Counted from the stretch's first letter, positions 25,604 to 35,417 are shown. The stretch: DNA of 64,000 bases from an uncultured Lysobacteraceae bacterium (GCA_902825775.1 CADECF010000004.1:52265-116264), one strand, 5' to 3'. Notes: a model not told the origin generated them from the sequence alone. Program-made: numbers and translations.

Positions 25604-26464
25604 TCAACGCTCGCCCGCGCGATCGCGCGGGAACAGATCGTGTTGCGATTGCGGCAAATCGACCTGCGCATAGCGATGCGCCAGCCGCTCCCGCGTTTCG
25701 CGCAGCGGATCGTTCATCAGGAAATGGGCGATGCGCGCATGCCAGTCGGGCCAACGCGCGGCCAATGCGTCCATGTCGCCGTCGTAAGGGCCGCCTTCGC
25801 CGCCGCGCGCGACGTATGCGGTCTCGCACAAGGCATTGCGCCAGCCCAGACCGGACAAGCGCAATGAAAGATCGATGAGCGCCGCGTACCAGGAACCATA
25901 ACTGTCCGCATCCAATCCACCGGCGCGGCGGCGCGCGCTGCCGCGCAACAGCACGGCATGGCCGACGGCGGCCGGCAGTTCCGGATGCAGTGGCGGGAGC
26001 GTGGAAGCGGCTCGCGCCAAGCGTTCCGGGTCGTCGGGCAATGGCGCGATCTCGCCGCACCGCGGCCATGCGGCCGATTCGCCCGCGTTGCACCACGGGG
26101 TCGCGGTGGCGATGGATGGATCGCGTGCCAGGCACGCCGTGAGCTGCTGCAACCATCCCGGTGCTGGCATCGCATCGGCGGCAAGTACGGCCACATCGGC
26201 ATCGCCGCAAGCCTTGAGCGCTTCGTCCAGGTGCGCGACCTCACCCACCATGCGCTGTCGGCGCGTGTAATCGGCGGCCAGCGGAGTGCGCCGCAACCAG
26301 CGCTCGATGATCGCCAATCCACGCGGGCCAGCTTGCGCATCATCGGCCAACCAGACACGAATACCGCGCGGCGAGCCGGCGTCCAGCGCGGCCAGGCAGC
26401 GATCGAGCGCTTCGTCGTCGGTGCCGACCGGCAGAAGCGCAATGGGCAGCACGTTCGACGTCAT
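25604..26464 (-). CDS. Glycosyltransferase-like protein (GT-A fold, degenerate)
   Basis: 286 residues. The N-terminal half looks like a GT2 enzyme (LPIALLPVGTDDEALDRCLAALD, VWLADDAQAGPRG, DADVAVLAADAMPAPGWLQQL), with AADAMP in the place of a D-x-D motif, so metal binding is uncertain. The second half (SLRLSGLGWRNALCETAYVARGGEGG) also fits GT2. I start at the ATG at 26464 with GAAAGGAC just upstream; upstream frame is not homologous-looking. Pairs with the downstream glycosyltransferase. Confidence 0.7.
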   Translation of the reverse strand: MTSNVLPIALLPVGTDDEALDRCLAALDAGSPRGIRVWLADDAQAGPRGLAIIERWLRRTPLAADYTRRQRMVGEVAHLDEALKACGDADVAVLAADAMPAPGWLQQLTACLARDPSIATATPWCNAGESAAWPRCGEIAPLPDDPERLARAASTLPPLHPELPAAVGHAVLLRGSARRRAGGLDADSYGSWYAALIDLSLRLSGLGWRNALCETAYVARGGEGGPYDGDMDALAARWPDWHARIAHFLMNDPLRETRERLAHRYAQVDLPQSQHDLFPRDRAGER

Positions 26465-26882
26465 TGTCCTTTCACAGGAATTCGATAGCCGCGACCCAAC
26501 GCGCGGCGGGATGAACGGATGCCTGCGGAGATCGTTGCAAGAGGCTTCGCCTGGCTTCCGCGCATTGACCCCTCCTATGTCCGGCAATCGCTATTTTAGC
26601 AGTTGCCGAATAGTGCTATGGGACGGTCATGAAGCCGCCCGCCGCAAGCGTTTCGGCACGGCGGCACGCCCTCCGCGCGCGACGCCGGCCCCGAAACGGC
26701 GTCGAGACTCGCGTCCGCCGCCCGGCCGCAGCATATCCGGCTCGAGTTGGCCACCTTTGTTCGAGATTCGCGTCTTACTGGACGCCGTTGTCGCCGAACG
26801 CTTGTTTTGGGCTGCGATCGTGCACATGCGTAACGGCGCAGATTCCATGACCAACAAACATCTTCAGCGAGGAACTACCACC
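26465..26882. other. Intergenic region upstream of secreted-protein gene
   Basis: 418 bp without a credible gene between divergent transcription units. Contains a short inverted repeat GGCAA...TTGCC (about 26584-26607) in the only AT-rich part, a reasonable place for promoters of both directions. The rest is GC-rich with no recognisable element. Confidence 0.4.
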
Positions 26883-27395
26883 ATGAAAAAGGTTATTGCG
26901 GTATTGCTTTTGAGCCTGCTCGGGATGTCGGCGGCCCAGGCCGCGGACTCCAAGCATTATAGCGGCGGCAACTGCGCACCGTTCACCACCGGCATGCCGA
27001 ACTACAATGAGTTGCGCTTCCGTCCGGATGGCGTGCAGAACCAGTCCACCGGATATCGCTATGTGATTTGCCCGATCGTTCGGGATAGCGAAGCGGATTG
27101 GGGCAGCGGAGAGGCGGACTACATCCATATGTATGCTCAACTCAGAGGCAACGCGGCGGGCAATTTCCAGTGCACCTTGACTGTCGGGTCGACCACCAAC
27201 GGGTCCTTCAGTAAGACCCAGAGCGCCGATGCCGCCGCCGGGGAAACGGTCACGTTGTTCTGGGATTCGATCAACGTGACCGAGACCGGAGTCCTTGATC
27301 ACCCAGCCACGATAGTGTGTCGCCTCCCGCCCAAGGGCACCTTGGCGATGTACAACGTCATCGAAGAAACGGTCACCGATCTGACATCACCGTAA
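26883..27395 (+). CDS. Small secreted protein, first of a paralogous pair
   Basis: 170 residues, unknown family. Clear signal peptide (MKKVIAVLLLSLLGMSAAQA, cleavage after AQA). The mature protein shares a spaced pattern with the product at 27797: GGNCAPFTT..PNYNELRF...GV.N....YRYVICP, then CTLTVG, then CRLPPKGTLAMYNVIEE. Four cysteines are conserved between the two, suggesting two disulfides in a small beta-rich fold. AGCGAGGAAC is a good ribosome binding site. Lower GC than neighbouring genes. Followed by its own terminator. Confidence 0.8.
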   Translation: MKKVIAVLLLSLLGMSAAQAADSKHYSGGNCAPFTTGMPNYNELRFRPDGVQNQSTGYRYVICPIVRDSEADWGSGEADYIHMYAQLRGNAAGNFQCTLTVGSTTNGSFSKTQSADAAAGETVTLFWDSINVTETGVLDHPATIVCRLPPKGTLAMYNVIEETVTDLTSP

Positions 27396-27424
27396 CCGCC
27401 CATTCGCCATCGAGCGCCAACCTC

Positions 27425-27452
27425 ATGGCCGGCACAAAGCCGGCCATTTTTT
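27425..27452 (+). terminator. Rho-independent terminator
   Basis: ATGGCCGGC-acaaa-GCCGGCCAT followed by TTTTTT, 30 nt after the first secreted-protein gene. Perfect stem. Confidence 0.92.
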
Positions 27453-27796
27453 GAAGCTGCGAAGCCAGGTTCCCGACGGCGCTTTCGTTTGAGGCCGTAA
27501 CGCGGACGCTATCGACCGAAAGCTGGGGACACCCGGGAGATCGGCAGAACCCGTGCGCAACGGCCCGCCGGGGCATCCGGCCTTCGCAGGAAGCTCCTGC
27601 GGCCCATTCCTGCCACTTTAGTCAGGCCTCGCGGCCTCACCCGCGACGGTACCGGCCCACCGCAGGATCCGGATGATAGGCCGCACACGGCCCTGCAAGG
27701 GTCGAAACGTTAGCGGCGTTCTTTCTATCGAAACGCCGCCAGCGGGCGTTAAAGAAACCCGGCCGGTCCATCCACCCCATACCACAGGGAAGACGT
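27453..27796. other. Intergenic region before second secreted-protein gene
   Basis: 344 bp with no supported gene. An inverted repeat GCGGCGTT (27713-27720) / AACGCCGC (27732-27739) lies about 60 nt before the ATG and may be an operator or leader hairpin. AGGGAAG at about 27786-27792 is the ribosome binding site of the next gene. Confidence 0.4.
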
Positions 27797-28360
27797 ATGA
27801 AAGCACATCCATTCTTCTTGTCCGCGCTCATCGGCATATCCGCGATCGCCGTGTCGGGCGAGTCCAATGCAGAAAAACTCCTATTCCACGACTATAAGAG
27901 TTTCGGTGGCGCCACCTGTACGCCTTACACCACCACCGCTCCCGACTACAGCAAACTGAAATTCAAGGCGACGGGCGTGACGAACGAAGGCAACTCTTTC
28001 GCATATGTGATCTGCGCCCTGCCAATGGATGCCGATTGGGGCTGGCTGCAAGACGACGTGAATCACCTGGGATATGCCGACTTTTACGTATATTTCCGTG
28101 CGAATACCGAAGGCACGGACCAATGCACGCTGACTATCGGCACCAATGCATCATTCAGCCCGATCCAGACGGAAACGAAAACCCTGGCGGGAACGATCGG
28201 CGAAACTACATTCATGAACTTCAGAAGTGCGCCGGGCGCGGACTACCTCTCGCCGCCGACGTTCGTATGCAAAATCGCACCCAAGCATACATTGGCGATG
28301 ATTTCTATGATGGAAGGTTTTTCCGAATCGGACATCATAGAAGCGCCTCAGGTGCCCTGA
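27797..28360 (+). CDS. Small secreted protein, second of a paralogous pair
   Basis: 187 residues, unknown family. Signal peptide MKAHPFFLSALIGISAIAVS..., cleavage near SNA. Shares with the product at 26883 the order GGATCTPYTT..PDYSKLKF...GVTNEGNSFAYVIC, CTLTIG and CKIAPKHTLAMISMMEG, with the same four cysteines, but overall identity is low. Base composition is visibly poorer in GC than core genes here. It has its own terminator, so the two are a diverged tandem duplication with separate transcription rather than an operon. Confidence 0.8.
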   Translation: MKAHPFFLSALIGISAIAVSGESNAEKLLFHDYKSFGGATCTPYTTTAPDYSKLKFKATGVTNEGNSFAYVICALPMDADWGWLQDDVNHLGYADFYVYFRANTEGTDQCTLTIGTNASFSPIQTETKTLAGTIGETTFMNFRSAPGADYLSPPTFVCKIAPKHTLAMISMMEGFSESDIIEAPQVP

Positions 28361-28388
28361 GCGCGATCGGTTGTTGTAGCTTTCCCGA

Positions 28389-28414
28389 ACGGCTGGCGCA
28401 TGCCAGCCGTTTTT
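28389..28414 (+). terminator. Rho-independent terminator
   Basis: ACGGCTGGC-gcat-GCCAGCCGT followed by TTTT, 28 nt after the second secreted-protein gene. Confidence 0.9.
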
Positions 28415-28592
28415 GCCTTCTAAGTCGGGTTTCGTTGCCTTCGCGGCGACCTTTGATCCGCAGCCCCAAGGCGGCAAAACTACTCGATCGCTTGGCCGCT
28501 TTTGGCTCGTTTACTCGTCTTGGCTCTAGAACACGACGGCGTACCGACCCAATATCGATAGACCAGCGCCTGGTCGAGAAAGGACATAACCC

Positions 28593-29222
28593 GTGAAAAC
28601 CCTGCACATCGTTGCGATCGCATCGCTCCTTTCCGCCGGCGGGGCGTTTTGGCTGGCCAGGACCACCGCATCGACCGCCATCCCCACCGACGACGGATCG
28701 TCTCAAGCCCAGATCGAAGCCAGGCTCGCACGCCTGGAGGACGCGTTGGCGCAGGGTCGACCCGCTGCTGCCGACAGGACCGGCGGCGGCGCCCCGCCCG
28801 CGTTCGCGCGCGCAAGCGGTCCTCCAACTCAGCGCTCGGCAGCGCAACCCACTCGAGCGCAAGGCGAGGCCGAGTTCGCCAAGCTCGAGCCTGCATTCCG
28901 TGCCCAGCCGATCAACGCCGCTTGGGCCGTGAGCGCGGAGAGCGTGGTGCTCGACGCCTTCGGGTCGAAGGAAGCAGCGAGGATGGGCGTTGTCGCGCCC
29001 TCGGATCCCGATGTGCAGTGTCGCTCCAATACCTGCCGGATAAACGCCACCTATGCCGATGAAGGCGCTGCCGCCGATGCGGCGCAGATGCTTCTAATGG
29101 ACATCGCGCAGAAGCTGCCGAACGCGCGATCAATGATGTTGCTTAAGCCCGACGGCCGCACCGAACTGATCGTTTACGCTTCCGCGCCCTCTGCCAAGGC
29201 TTCAACCGGAAGCGGCCGGTAA
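28593..29222 (+). CDS. Exported protein of unknown function with C-x4-C motif
   Basis: 209 residues. Starts with GTG, preceded by AAAGGAC. An uncleaved-looking N-terminal hydrophobic segment (about 5-22) gives an anchored or exported protein. A helical stretch (about 36-52) and a Pro/Ala/Gly/Arg-rich linker (about 55-95) precede a compact C-terminal domain (about 96-200) with the pattern CRSNTCRINATY, two close cysteines followed by a beta strand. I have seen this type as conserved hypothetical in Xanthomonads but know no function. Convergent with purL, 31 bp apart. Confidence 0.7.
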   Translation: MKTLHIVAIASLLSAGGAFWLARTTASTAIPTDDGSSQAQIEARLARLEDALAQGRPAAADRTGGGAPPAFARASGPPTQRSAAQPTRAQGEAEFAKLEPAFRAQPINAAWAVSAESVVLDAFGSKEAARMGVVAPSDPDVQCRSNTCRINATYADEGAAADAAQMLLMDIAQKLPNARSMMLLKPDGRTELIVYASAPSAKASTGSGR

Positions 29223-29253
29223 CGCCCGATCCACGCGCAGCTTTGGTCTGCGC

Positions 29254-32200
29254 CTACCCGACCCAGGTTCTGGCGTTGCGGAACATGCGCATCCACGGCG
29301 ATGCATCCGGCCATTCGCGCGGATGCCAGCTCAGGTTGACGCTGCGCGGCGTGCGCTCGGGGTGCGGCATCAGGATCGTCGCGCGGCCGTCGTCGCTGGT
29401 GAGACCGGCGATCGCGTCGGTCGAGCCGTTCGGGTTTGCGGGATACGCCGTCGCCGAGCGGCCGTCGCCGTCGATGTAGCGCATCGACACCGCCGCATGG
29501 GACCGATCGGCGGCATCGCCGAACACCGCCCTGCCCTCGCCGTGCGACACGACCACCGGGATGCGCGAACCGCCCATGCCGGCGAAGAACAGCGACGGCG
29601 ACTCGGGCACTTCGACCAGACTCAAACGGCCTTCGAACTGCTCGCTGCGATTGCGCTGGAAGGTGGGCCAGCGCGCCGCGCCGGGAATGATCTCGCGCAG
29701 CTGCGCCAACATCTGGCAGCCGTTGCACACGCCCAGCGAGAACGTATCGCCGCGCGCGAAGAATGCGGCGAAGGCGTCGCGCAGCGCGCTGCGTTCCAGG
29801 ATCGACGTCGCCCAGCCGCGGCCGGCGCCGAGCACGTCGCCGTAGCTGAAACCGCCGCAAGCCGCGATTCCGCGGAAATCCTCCAGCTTCGCGCGTCCGG
29901 CGATCAGGTCGCTCATGTGCACGTCGTAAGCGGAGAACCCGGCGCGGGTGAACGCGGAGGCCATTTCGATCTGGCCGTTGACGCCCTGCTCGCGCAGGAT
30001 CGCGACCTTCGGCTTGGCGCCGAGATTCAGGTAAGGCGCAGCCAGATTCTCGGCGGGATCGAAACCGAGTTTTGGCAGCAGACCGGGCGCGGCGAACATG
30101 CGCGACGCGTCGCGTTCTTCGTCGGCGCAGGCCGGATCGTCGCGCAACTTCTGCATCGCATGCGTCACCGACCACCATGCATCGAACAGCGCATCCCAGC
30201 GCCACTCGGCCAGGGTTTCGTTGTCGTGGCGCACGCGGATCGTCGGCGCGGTGGTGGGCCGTGCGATGCGTTGCGCGCATTCGACCAGGCCGTGACGCGC
30301 GACGAGATCGGCGAATTCGGCGCGATCCTCGGACGCGATCTGCACCACCGCGCCGAGTTCTTCGTTGAACAGCGTGCGGCAAGGATCGTCGCCCCGGCCT
30401 TCGCCCCAACCGTCGAGCAGGATGTCCAGGCCCAGGTGCGAGCAGAACGCCATTTCGCACAATGCGGCGAAGGCGCCGCCGTCGGAACGGTCGTGATAGG
30501 CCAGCAACAGGCCGGCCTGGCGCGCGTCGCGGATCAGCTCGAAGAAGCCACGCAGACGTTCCGGGCTGTCGAGGTCCGGGCAATCGCCGCCGAAGCGGTC
30601 GTAGCACTGCGCCAGGATCGAACCGCCCAGACGCTGCTTGCCGGCGCCCAGGCCGATCAGCCACAACTCAGTATCCGCTTCGCGCGACAGCAGCGGCGTC
30701 AGCTGCGCGCGCGCATCGGCGACGGGGGCGAACGCGCTCACCACCAGCGACACCGGCGATACGGATTTGTGCGCCTTGCCGTCCTGCGACCATTGCGCCT
30801 GCATCGACAGCGAATCCTTGCCGACCGGAATGCTGAGGTCGATCGCCGGACACAACTCCATGCCGACGGCTTTGACCGCATCGAACAGCCGCGCGTCCTC
30901 GCCGGCGTGCCCGGCCGCGGCCATCCAATTGGCCGACAGCTTGACGCGTTGCAGGCTTTCGACCGGCGCCGCGCACAGGTTGGTGATCGCTTCGCCTACG
31001 GCCATGCGCGCGGACGCGGCCGCGTCGAGCAATGCCAGCGGGGTGCGTTCGCCGATCGCCATCGCCTCGCCCGCTTCGCCTTCGAAACCGGACAACGTGA
31101 TCGCGCAATCGGCTACCGGCAGTTGCCACGGGCCGATCATCTGGTCGCGCGCGGTCAAGCCGCCGACGCTGCGGTCGCCGATGCTGACCAGGAAGTTCTT
31201 CGCCGCGACGGTGGGATGCGCGAGCACGCGCAGGCCGACGTCGTGCAGCACTTGACCGGGGTTTTCGCCGAGCACGTCGCTGTCCAGCTCCGGCCAGCGT
31301 GCCGCATGCGGGCGTTGCGTATCGCGGTGCATCTTGGGCGGCTTGCCGAATAGCACGTCCATCGGCAGATCGATCGGTAAAGCCCCCCTCCCCTCGGGGC
31401 GAGGCGATACGGCTTGCGCGCCATTGGCGCGCGTATCGTCGAGCGCCCGCGCCGCTGGCGCGGGCTGGGGCGCGGAGCGGGGGTTGGGGTGAGGGTTCGG
31501 CGAAGCGACGGCGTTCCGACTGGCGTCGTACTGCGTACCCTCATCCGCCCTTCGGGCACCTTCTCCCGAAGGAAGAAGGGAAGAGCTCACGCCGTAACCG
31601 ACCACCAGTCGCTCTTCCGCCGTCGCCGTACCGACCACCGCGAACGGGCAACGCTCGCGCTCGCAAATGGCGGTGAAATCGGCGATGCGCTCCTGCGGGA
31701 TGCCGAGCACGTAACGTTCCTGCGACTCGTTGCACCACAGCTGCATAGGCGACAGCGAGGGATCGTCGGTCGGCACTTTGCCCAGGTCGATCGCGCCGCC
31801 CACGCCGGAATCGTGCAGCAACTCCGGAATCGCGTTGGACAGGCCGCCGGCGCCGACATCGTGGAACCAGAGGATGGGATTGCGTTCGGCCAATGCCACG
31901 CAGCGGTCGATGACTTCCTGGCAGCGGCGTTCCATTTCCGGGTTGTCGCGCTGCACGCTGGCGAAATCGAGGTCTTCGGCGCTGTCGCCCGAAGCGACCG
32001 AACTGGCCGCGCCGCCGCCCAGGCCGATCAGCATCGCCGGGCCGCCGAGCACGATCACCGCATCGCCCGGCGACAGCCGCCTCTTCTCCACCAGCGGGCG
32101 GTCGATCGCGCCGAGGCCGCCGGCGAGCATGATCGGCTTGTCGTAAGCGCGCACCGTCGCATCGGGTTCGCGCAACTCGAAACTGCGGAAATAGCCGGTG

Positions 32201-33351
32201 AGATTCGGGCGGCCGAATTCGTTGTTGAACGCAGCCGCTCCGATCGGGCCGTCGAGCATGATTTCCAGCGCCGGCGCCATCCGCGGATTCAAAGCGCGTT
32301 CGTTTTCCCACGGTTGCGGCAGCGTCGGAATGCGCAAATGCGACACGCTGAAGCCGCACAAACCGGCTTTGGGTTTTCCGCCGCGGCCGGTGGCGCCCTC
32401 GTCGCGGATTTCGCCGCCCGCGCCGGTGCTGGCGCCCGGGAAAGGCGCGATCGCGGTCGGATGGTTATGGGTTTCGACTTTGATGCAGAACGCGCTGTCC
32501 TGCACGGCTTCGGCGCGGTATTCGCCGCTGGCCGCATCGGGACGGAAACGGCGCGCCGCATAGCCTTCCACCACCGCGGCGTTGTCGCTGTACGCCGACA
32601 GCGTGTGCTCGGGCGTCTGCGCGTGGGTGTGCTTGATCATCTTGAATAGTGACGCCGGCCTGCCGGCGTCGAGCAATTGCTCGCGGCCGTCGATGGTCCA
32701 GGAGGCGTTGAAGATCTTGTGCCGGCAGTGCTCGGAATTGGCCTGCGCGAACATCATCAGCTCGACGTCGGACGGATCGCGGCCGAGTTCGGCGTAGCGC
32801 TGGCGCAGATAGTCGATTTCGTCGTCGGCCAGGGCCAGGCCCAGGCGCGCGTTGGCCGATTCCAGTTGCGCCAGCGGGATGCGTTCGAGCGTGCCGCGCG
32901 GCGGCGTGGCGAACAGCGCCGCGGCGGCTTCGCGGTCGGCCAGCAACGATTGCGTCATCGGGTCGTGCAGAAGCTTGGCCAGTGCGGCTTGCGCGGCGGG
33001 ATCGTCGGGCAACCCCAGAAGATCGATGCGAGTACCGCGCTCGACGCGTTTCACCGGCAAGCCGGCGCCATGCAGCAGCTCGGTGGCCTTGCTGGCCCAG
33101 GGCGAGATGGTGCCCAACCGCGGCAGCACGAATCGCGAAGCGGTGCCGACGGGCAACGGCTGCGCCTGCGGCTCGGCCTGCAGGATGCGGCGCAGCGCAT
33201 CGATATCCGGCTGGGCGCCGCTCTCGGGTTCGACCCAATAGACGTGCCAGGCACCGGAAATCCGGACGGTGGGAACAAGGGCTTGCAGGCGGGCTTCGAG
33301 CCGCTCGCGTCGGAACGGCGACAGGGCCGGCTGGCCCTCGAGGACGATCAT
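29254..33351 (-). CDS. purL: Phosphoribosylformylglycinamidine synthase (PurL) with repeat-derived insert
   Basis: Fourth step of purine synthesis: ATP- and glutamine-dependent conversion of FGAR to FGAM. 1365 residues; about 70 longer than the 1295 of E. coli, and the excess is one insertion. Domains: N-terminal linker, two PurM-like synthase halves ([34 protein letters not shown]), C-terminal class I glutaminase with the nucleophile in [12 protein letters not shown] and catalytic His/Glu in HPERTP. The insert (about residues 588-657, between the motif near [16 protein letters not shown] and [13 protein letters not shown]) is palindromic-repeat DNA read in frame. Confidence 0.97.
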   Translation of the reverse strand: MIVLEGQPALSPFRRERLEARLQALVPTVRISGAWHVYWVEPESGAQPDIDALRRILQAEPQAQPLPVGTASRFVLPRLGTISPWASKATELLHGAGLPVKRVERGTRIDLLGLPDDPAAQAALAKLLHDPMTQSLLADREAAAALFATPPRGTLERIPLAQLESANARLGLALADDEIDYLRQRYAELGRDPSDVELMMFAQANSEHCRHKIFNASWTIDGREQLLDAGRPASLFKMIKHTHAQTPEHTLSAYSDNAAVVEGYAARRFRPDAASGEYRAEAVQDSAFCIKVETHNHPTAIAPFPGASTGAGGEIRDEGATGRGGKPKAGLCGFSVSHLRIPTLPQPWENERALNPRMAPALEIMLDGPIGAAAFNNEFGRPNLTGYFRSFELREPDATVRAYDKPIMLAGGLGAIDRPLVEKRRLSPGDAVIVLGGPAMLIGLGGGAASSVASGDSAEDLDFASVQRDNPEMERRCQEVIDRCVALAERNPILWFHDVGAGGLSNAIPELLHDSGVGGAIDLGKVPTDDPSLSPMQLWCNESQERYVLGIPQERIADFTAICERERCPFAVVGTATAEERLVVGYGVSSSLLPSGEGARRADEGTQYDASRNAVASPNPHPNPRSAPQPAPAARALDDTRANGAQAVSPRPEGRGALPIDLPMDVLFGKPPKMHRDTQRPHAARWPELDSDVLGENPGQVLHDVGLRVLAHPTVAAKNFLVSIGDRSVGGLTARDQMIGPWQLPVADCAITLSGFEGEAGEAMAIGERTPLALLDAAASARMAVGEAITNLCAAPVESLQRVKLSANWMAAAGHAGEDARLFDAVKAVGMELCPAIDLSIPVGKDSLSMQAQWSQDGKAHKSVSPVSLVVSAFAPVADARAQLTPLLSREADTELWLIGLGAGKQRLGGSILAQCYDRFGGDCPDLDSPERLRGFFELIRDARQAGLLLAYHDRSDGGAFAALCEMAFCSHLGLDILLDGWGEGRGDDPCRTLFNEELGAVVQIASEDRAEFADLVARHGLVECAQRIARPTTAPTIRVRHDNETLAEWRWDALFDAWWSVTHAMQKLRDDPACADEERDASRMFAAPGLLPKLGFDPAENLAAPYLNLGAKPKVAILREQGVNGQIEMASAFTRAGFSAYDVHMSDLIAGRAKLEDFRGIAACGGFSYGDVLGAGRGWATSILERSALRDAFAAFFARGDTFSLGVCNGCQMLAQLREIIPGAARWPTFQRNRSEQFEGRLSLVEVPESPSLFFAGMGGSRIPVVVSHGEGRAVFGDAADRSHAAVSMRYIDGDGRSATAYPANPNGSTDAIAGLTSDDGRATILMPHPERTPRSVNLSWHPREWPDASPWMRMFRNARTWVG
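31381..31590. repeat. In-frame palindromic repeat insert in purL
   Basis: About 210 nt, an exact multiple of three, encoding a Pro/Ala/Arg-rich stretch absent from PurL in general. Its right part, ACCCTCATCCGCCCTTCGGG then CACCTTCTCCCGAAGGAAGA, is the same unit as in the valS insert at 43786-43920. The left part contains further short hairpins (CCCCTcCCCTCGGGGcGAGG type). The reading frame stays open throughout. Confidence 0.85.
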
Positions 33352-33429
33352 GTCCGGCGATAAACCGTGGAACGGGGGATTATTGTAGCCGGCCGGCCCG
33401 GGTTCTGTCCGCCGCCGACGGGTTTCGGC

Positions 33430-33876
33430 TCACTGACCGGTGATCTGCACGCAGTGCTCGGACAGGATTTTCCAGCCGTCCGCGGCCTCTCGGGCCAGGA
33501 CCAGGCTGCAGCGCTGATCGTCGCGGAACGGCTTGCCGTCGTAGCTGCCATGGCCTTTCCAGCGGCTGCCGACCACGGCGGTATCGGCCGTGCGATGCAC
33601 TTGGAGTTCGCTGCGCTCGGCCGATTCCAGCCTGTATTTCGGGGAACCCAGGAAGGTCACCCATTGCTGCCGCGACCTGACGCCTCCCTTCGAGGTGAAA
33701 TAGACGTATTTCGCGCCGAGCGTACGCCCGAATGCGGCAGCGTCTTTTTGGTTCCAAGCCTGATCGTAGGCTCGGACCGCCGCTTCGACTTTAGTGTCCG
33801 GCGTCTGCGCATGGGCGCCGGCATCGGCGAAGAACAAAACGGGCAGCATCGCCCACATCGGCAAAACGTTTCTCAT
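33430..33876 (-). CDS. Exported NTF2/SnoaL-like protein (DUF4440 type)
   Basis: 148 residues. Signal peptide MRNVLPMWAMLPVLFFADAG.., then one NTF2-like domain: VEAAVRAYDQAWNQKDAAAFGRTLGAKYVYFTSKGGVRSRQQW at its start and DGWKILSEHCVQITGQ at its end, the usual helix-helix-strand opening and final strand. Such domains bind small ligands or act as accessory enzymes; no specific role can be given. I take the ATG at 33876, with GGAG 9 nt upstream; a TTG at 33894 is the alternative. Gene lies between purL and dsbC, same strand. Confidence 0.75.
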   Translation of the reverse strand: MRNVLPMWAMLPVLFFADAGAHAQTPDTKVEAAVRAYDQAWNQKDAAAFGRTLGAKYVYFTSKGGVRSRQQWVTFLGSPKYRLESAERSELQVHRTADTAVVGSRWKGHGSYDGKPFRDDQRCSLVLAREAADGWKILSEHCVQITGQ

Positions 33877-33911
33877 CGCCACGCTCCGACGCAAGGGGAA
33901 ACGGTCGCGGA

Positions 33912-34742
33912 TCAGCCGCTGGACGCGGTCTTCTGGGTCGTTTCGGGCTCGCCCAGCTTGTCCAGATAATTGCGCATTTCCTGCGGCGGCATGTAGCCGG
34001 GCACCTGCTCGCCGTTAGCGGTGATGATCATCGGCGTGCCGGTCAGGCCCAGGCGCTGGCCGAGATCGTATTCCATCGTCACCGGGTTCTTGCAGTCCTT
34101 CATCGGCACCGATTTGCCCGATTTGGCCGCAGTCAGCGCCTGCTTGCGATCGGCGGCGCACCACACCGCGATCATCTTCTTGTGGTCGATGCTGCCCAGG
34201 CCTGCGCGCGGAAACGCGAGGTACTGGATCTCGATGCCCTGCCGGTTGTATTCGGCGATCTCGCTGTGCATTTTCTGGCAATAGCCGCATTCGATGTCGG
34301 TGAATACGGTCAGCGTATATTTGGGATTGGCCGGCGCGAACACGATGCGGTCGCTGACGGGTATTTGCCTGAGCATGTCCTTGCGCAGCTTTGACAGGCT
34401 GATTTCGCTCAAATCCTGCTTGACGCTCATGTCGTACAGCGAGCCCTGGATCAGGTATTTGCCGTCGTCGGAAACATAGAGCGTCCTGCCGCCGACGATC
34501 ACCTCGCGGAAACCCGGCATCGGCGCCGCACCGACGCGATCGATCGGGACCTGCTGGTTCAATGCGCGGATGGCCGCGACCGCATTCGCATCGGGCGTGC
34601 CCGGCGTGGTCTTGGGCTGAGTGCCGGCGGCAGATGCAGCGGGCGCTGCCACCGCCTTCGCGTCGGCGCCCGGCGCCTGCGGCTGCGCGCAGGCGGACAG
34701 GCTGATCGCGCCCAACAGAGCGGCGGTGGCGTAGCGTTTCAT
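33912..34742 (-). CDS. dsbC: Thiol:disulfide interchange protein DsbC-like, lipoprotein
   Basis: Periplasmic disulfide isomerase. 276 residues. Signal with lipobox LSAC (Cys about residue 18) followed by an Ala/Pro-rich linker, so unlike E. coli DsbC it appears lipid-anchored. N-terminal dimerisation domain (about 55-125), then thioredoxin fold with active site CGYC in FTDIECGYCQKMHSEI (about 155) and the cis-Pro loop TGTPMIITANG (about 243); a second cysteine pair is WCAADR...MKDCKNP. Upstream frame beyond ATG 34742 is open but has no signal peptide. Starts 35 nt upstream of the NTF2-like gene. Confidence 0.88.
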   Translation of the reverse strand: MKRYATAALLGAISLSACAQPQAPGADAKAVAAPAASAAGTQPKTTPGTPDANAVAAIRALNQQVPIDRVGAAPMPGFREVIVGGRTLYVSDDGKYLIQGSLYDMSVKQDLSEISLSKLRKDMLRQIPVSDRIVFAPANPKYTLTVFTDIECGYCQKMHSEIAEYNRQGIEIQYLAFPRAGLGSIDHKKMIAVWCAADRKQALTAAKSGKSVPMKDCKNPVTMEYDLGQRLGLTGTPMIITANGEQVPGYMPPQEMRNYLDKLGEPETTQKTASSG

Positions 34743-35417
34743 GCGGTGTGATATCCGTGAAGGAGGCCGGGTTGGACCGCGGCCGGGAGCGCAAGTTCTG
34801 GATTTTCGCATAGATGCAAGCTTGTCCGGCCCTGATGACAGTTACGGCGTTCAGGAGGGTTGCAGGCCAATGCAGGCCGAGGTTGTTTGCTTTGGATCTT
34901 GGATCGGCACCCACTGCTGCCGCGCATCCACGAAGACCTGAAGGGCGGCGGCCAAGGATGGCCGCCGTTTTCCGACCGAGCCAAGGGTGAGCCGGTGCGT
35001 GCTTGCGAGCCATGGCTCGCGCACCGGCGAACGCCCGCGCCGCAAGCGCGGGCCGGACTTTTTGCCGCAGGCAAAAGGCGAGTCGGAAAATCCCCGCGCC
35101 GCGACACGCTCACGCGTTAGCTTCGTCGAGGAAGACCCTTTTCTTTGGTTACTTTCTTTTGGGTCAGCAAAAGAAAGTAACTCGGGCGCAGCCCGAAAGC
35201 TTTTTTCCATGGTGCGAGTCGCACCGCCATTCGCCGGCCACATCGTGCCTGGATACCAGCGTTAGCCGAGCAGTTTCAAGAGCAAGAACAGCGGAGCAAG
35301 CCCCGCTCTACAAAGAGCAAAGCAAAGTCGCTGGGTCCCCGCTTTCGCGGGGATGACGGCTTTAGAGCAAAAGCAGCGGGGCAAAGCTCCGCTCTATAGA
35401 GCAGGGACGTGCTCGTC
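34743..35417. other. Repeat-rich intergenic region
   Basis: 675 bp with no supported gene between dsbC and xerD, both minus. Holds short hairpins (GGCGGCCaaggatGGCCGCC near 34951-34967; GAGCCATGGCTC near 35006-35017; GCAAGCGCGGGC types), one REP-I unit (35137-35235), REP-D arms near 35285-35314 and 35370-35400 and a REP-B/C arm near 35328-35361. The reading frames crossing it are repeat DNA and have no ribosome binding sites. Confidence 0.7.
35137..35235. repeat. REP-I unit (TTTCTTTGGTTACTTTCTTT type)
   Basis: Contains TTTCTTTGGTTACTTTCTTT, then the inverse AAAAGAAAGTAACTCGG and GGCGCAGCCCGAAAGC, then CCATGGTGCGAGTCGC. The same ordered string recurs at 49412-49502 with a handful of substitutions, both times next to REP-D and REP-B/C arms. 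Confidence 0.8.

Noticed and set aside
27618-27897. Short frames on both strands between the paralogous secreted genes
   Set aside because: No ribosome binding sites, GC-rich frame bias only, and they disagree with the terminator and promoter layout.
29323-31353. 676-codon plus-strand frame opposite purL
   Set aside because: Antisense shadow of a GC-rich gene; no homology-like motifs.
29254-33351. purL insert considered as a frameshift or assembly error
   Set aside because: The frame is open on both sides, insert length is a multiple of three, and a related insert occurs in valS; this favours a genuine insertion. Read-level checking would settle it.
34860-35356. Frames of 86-130 codons between dsbC and xerD
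   Set aside because: Composed of repeat DNA (hairpins, REP-I, REP-D); no start signals and no protein-like composition.
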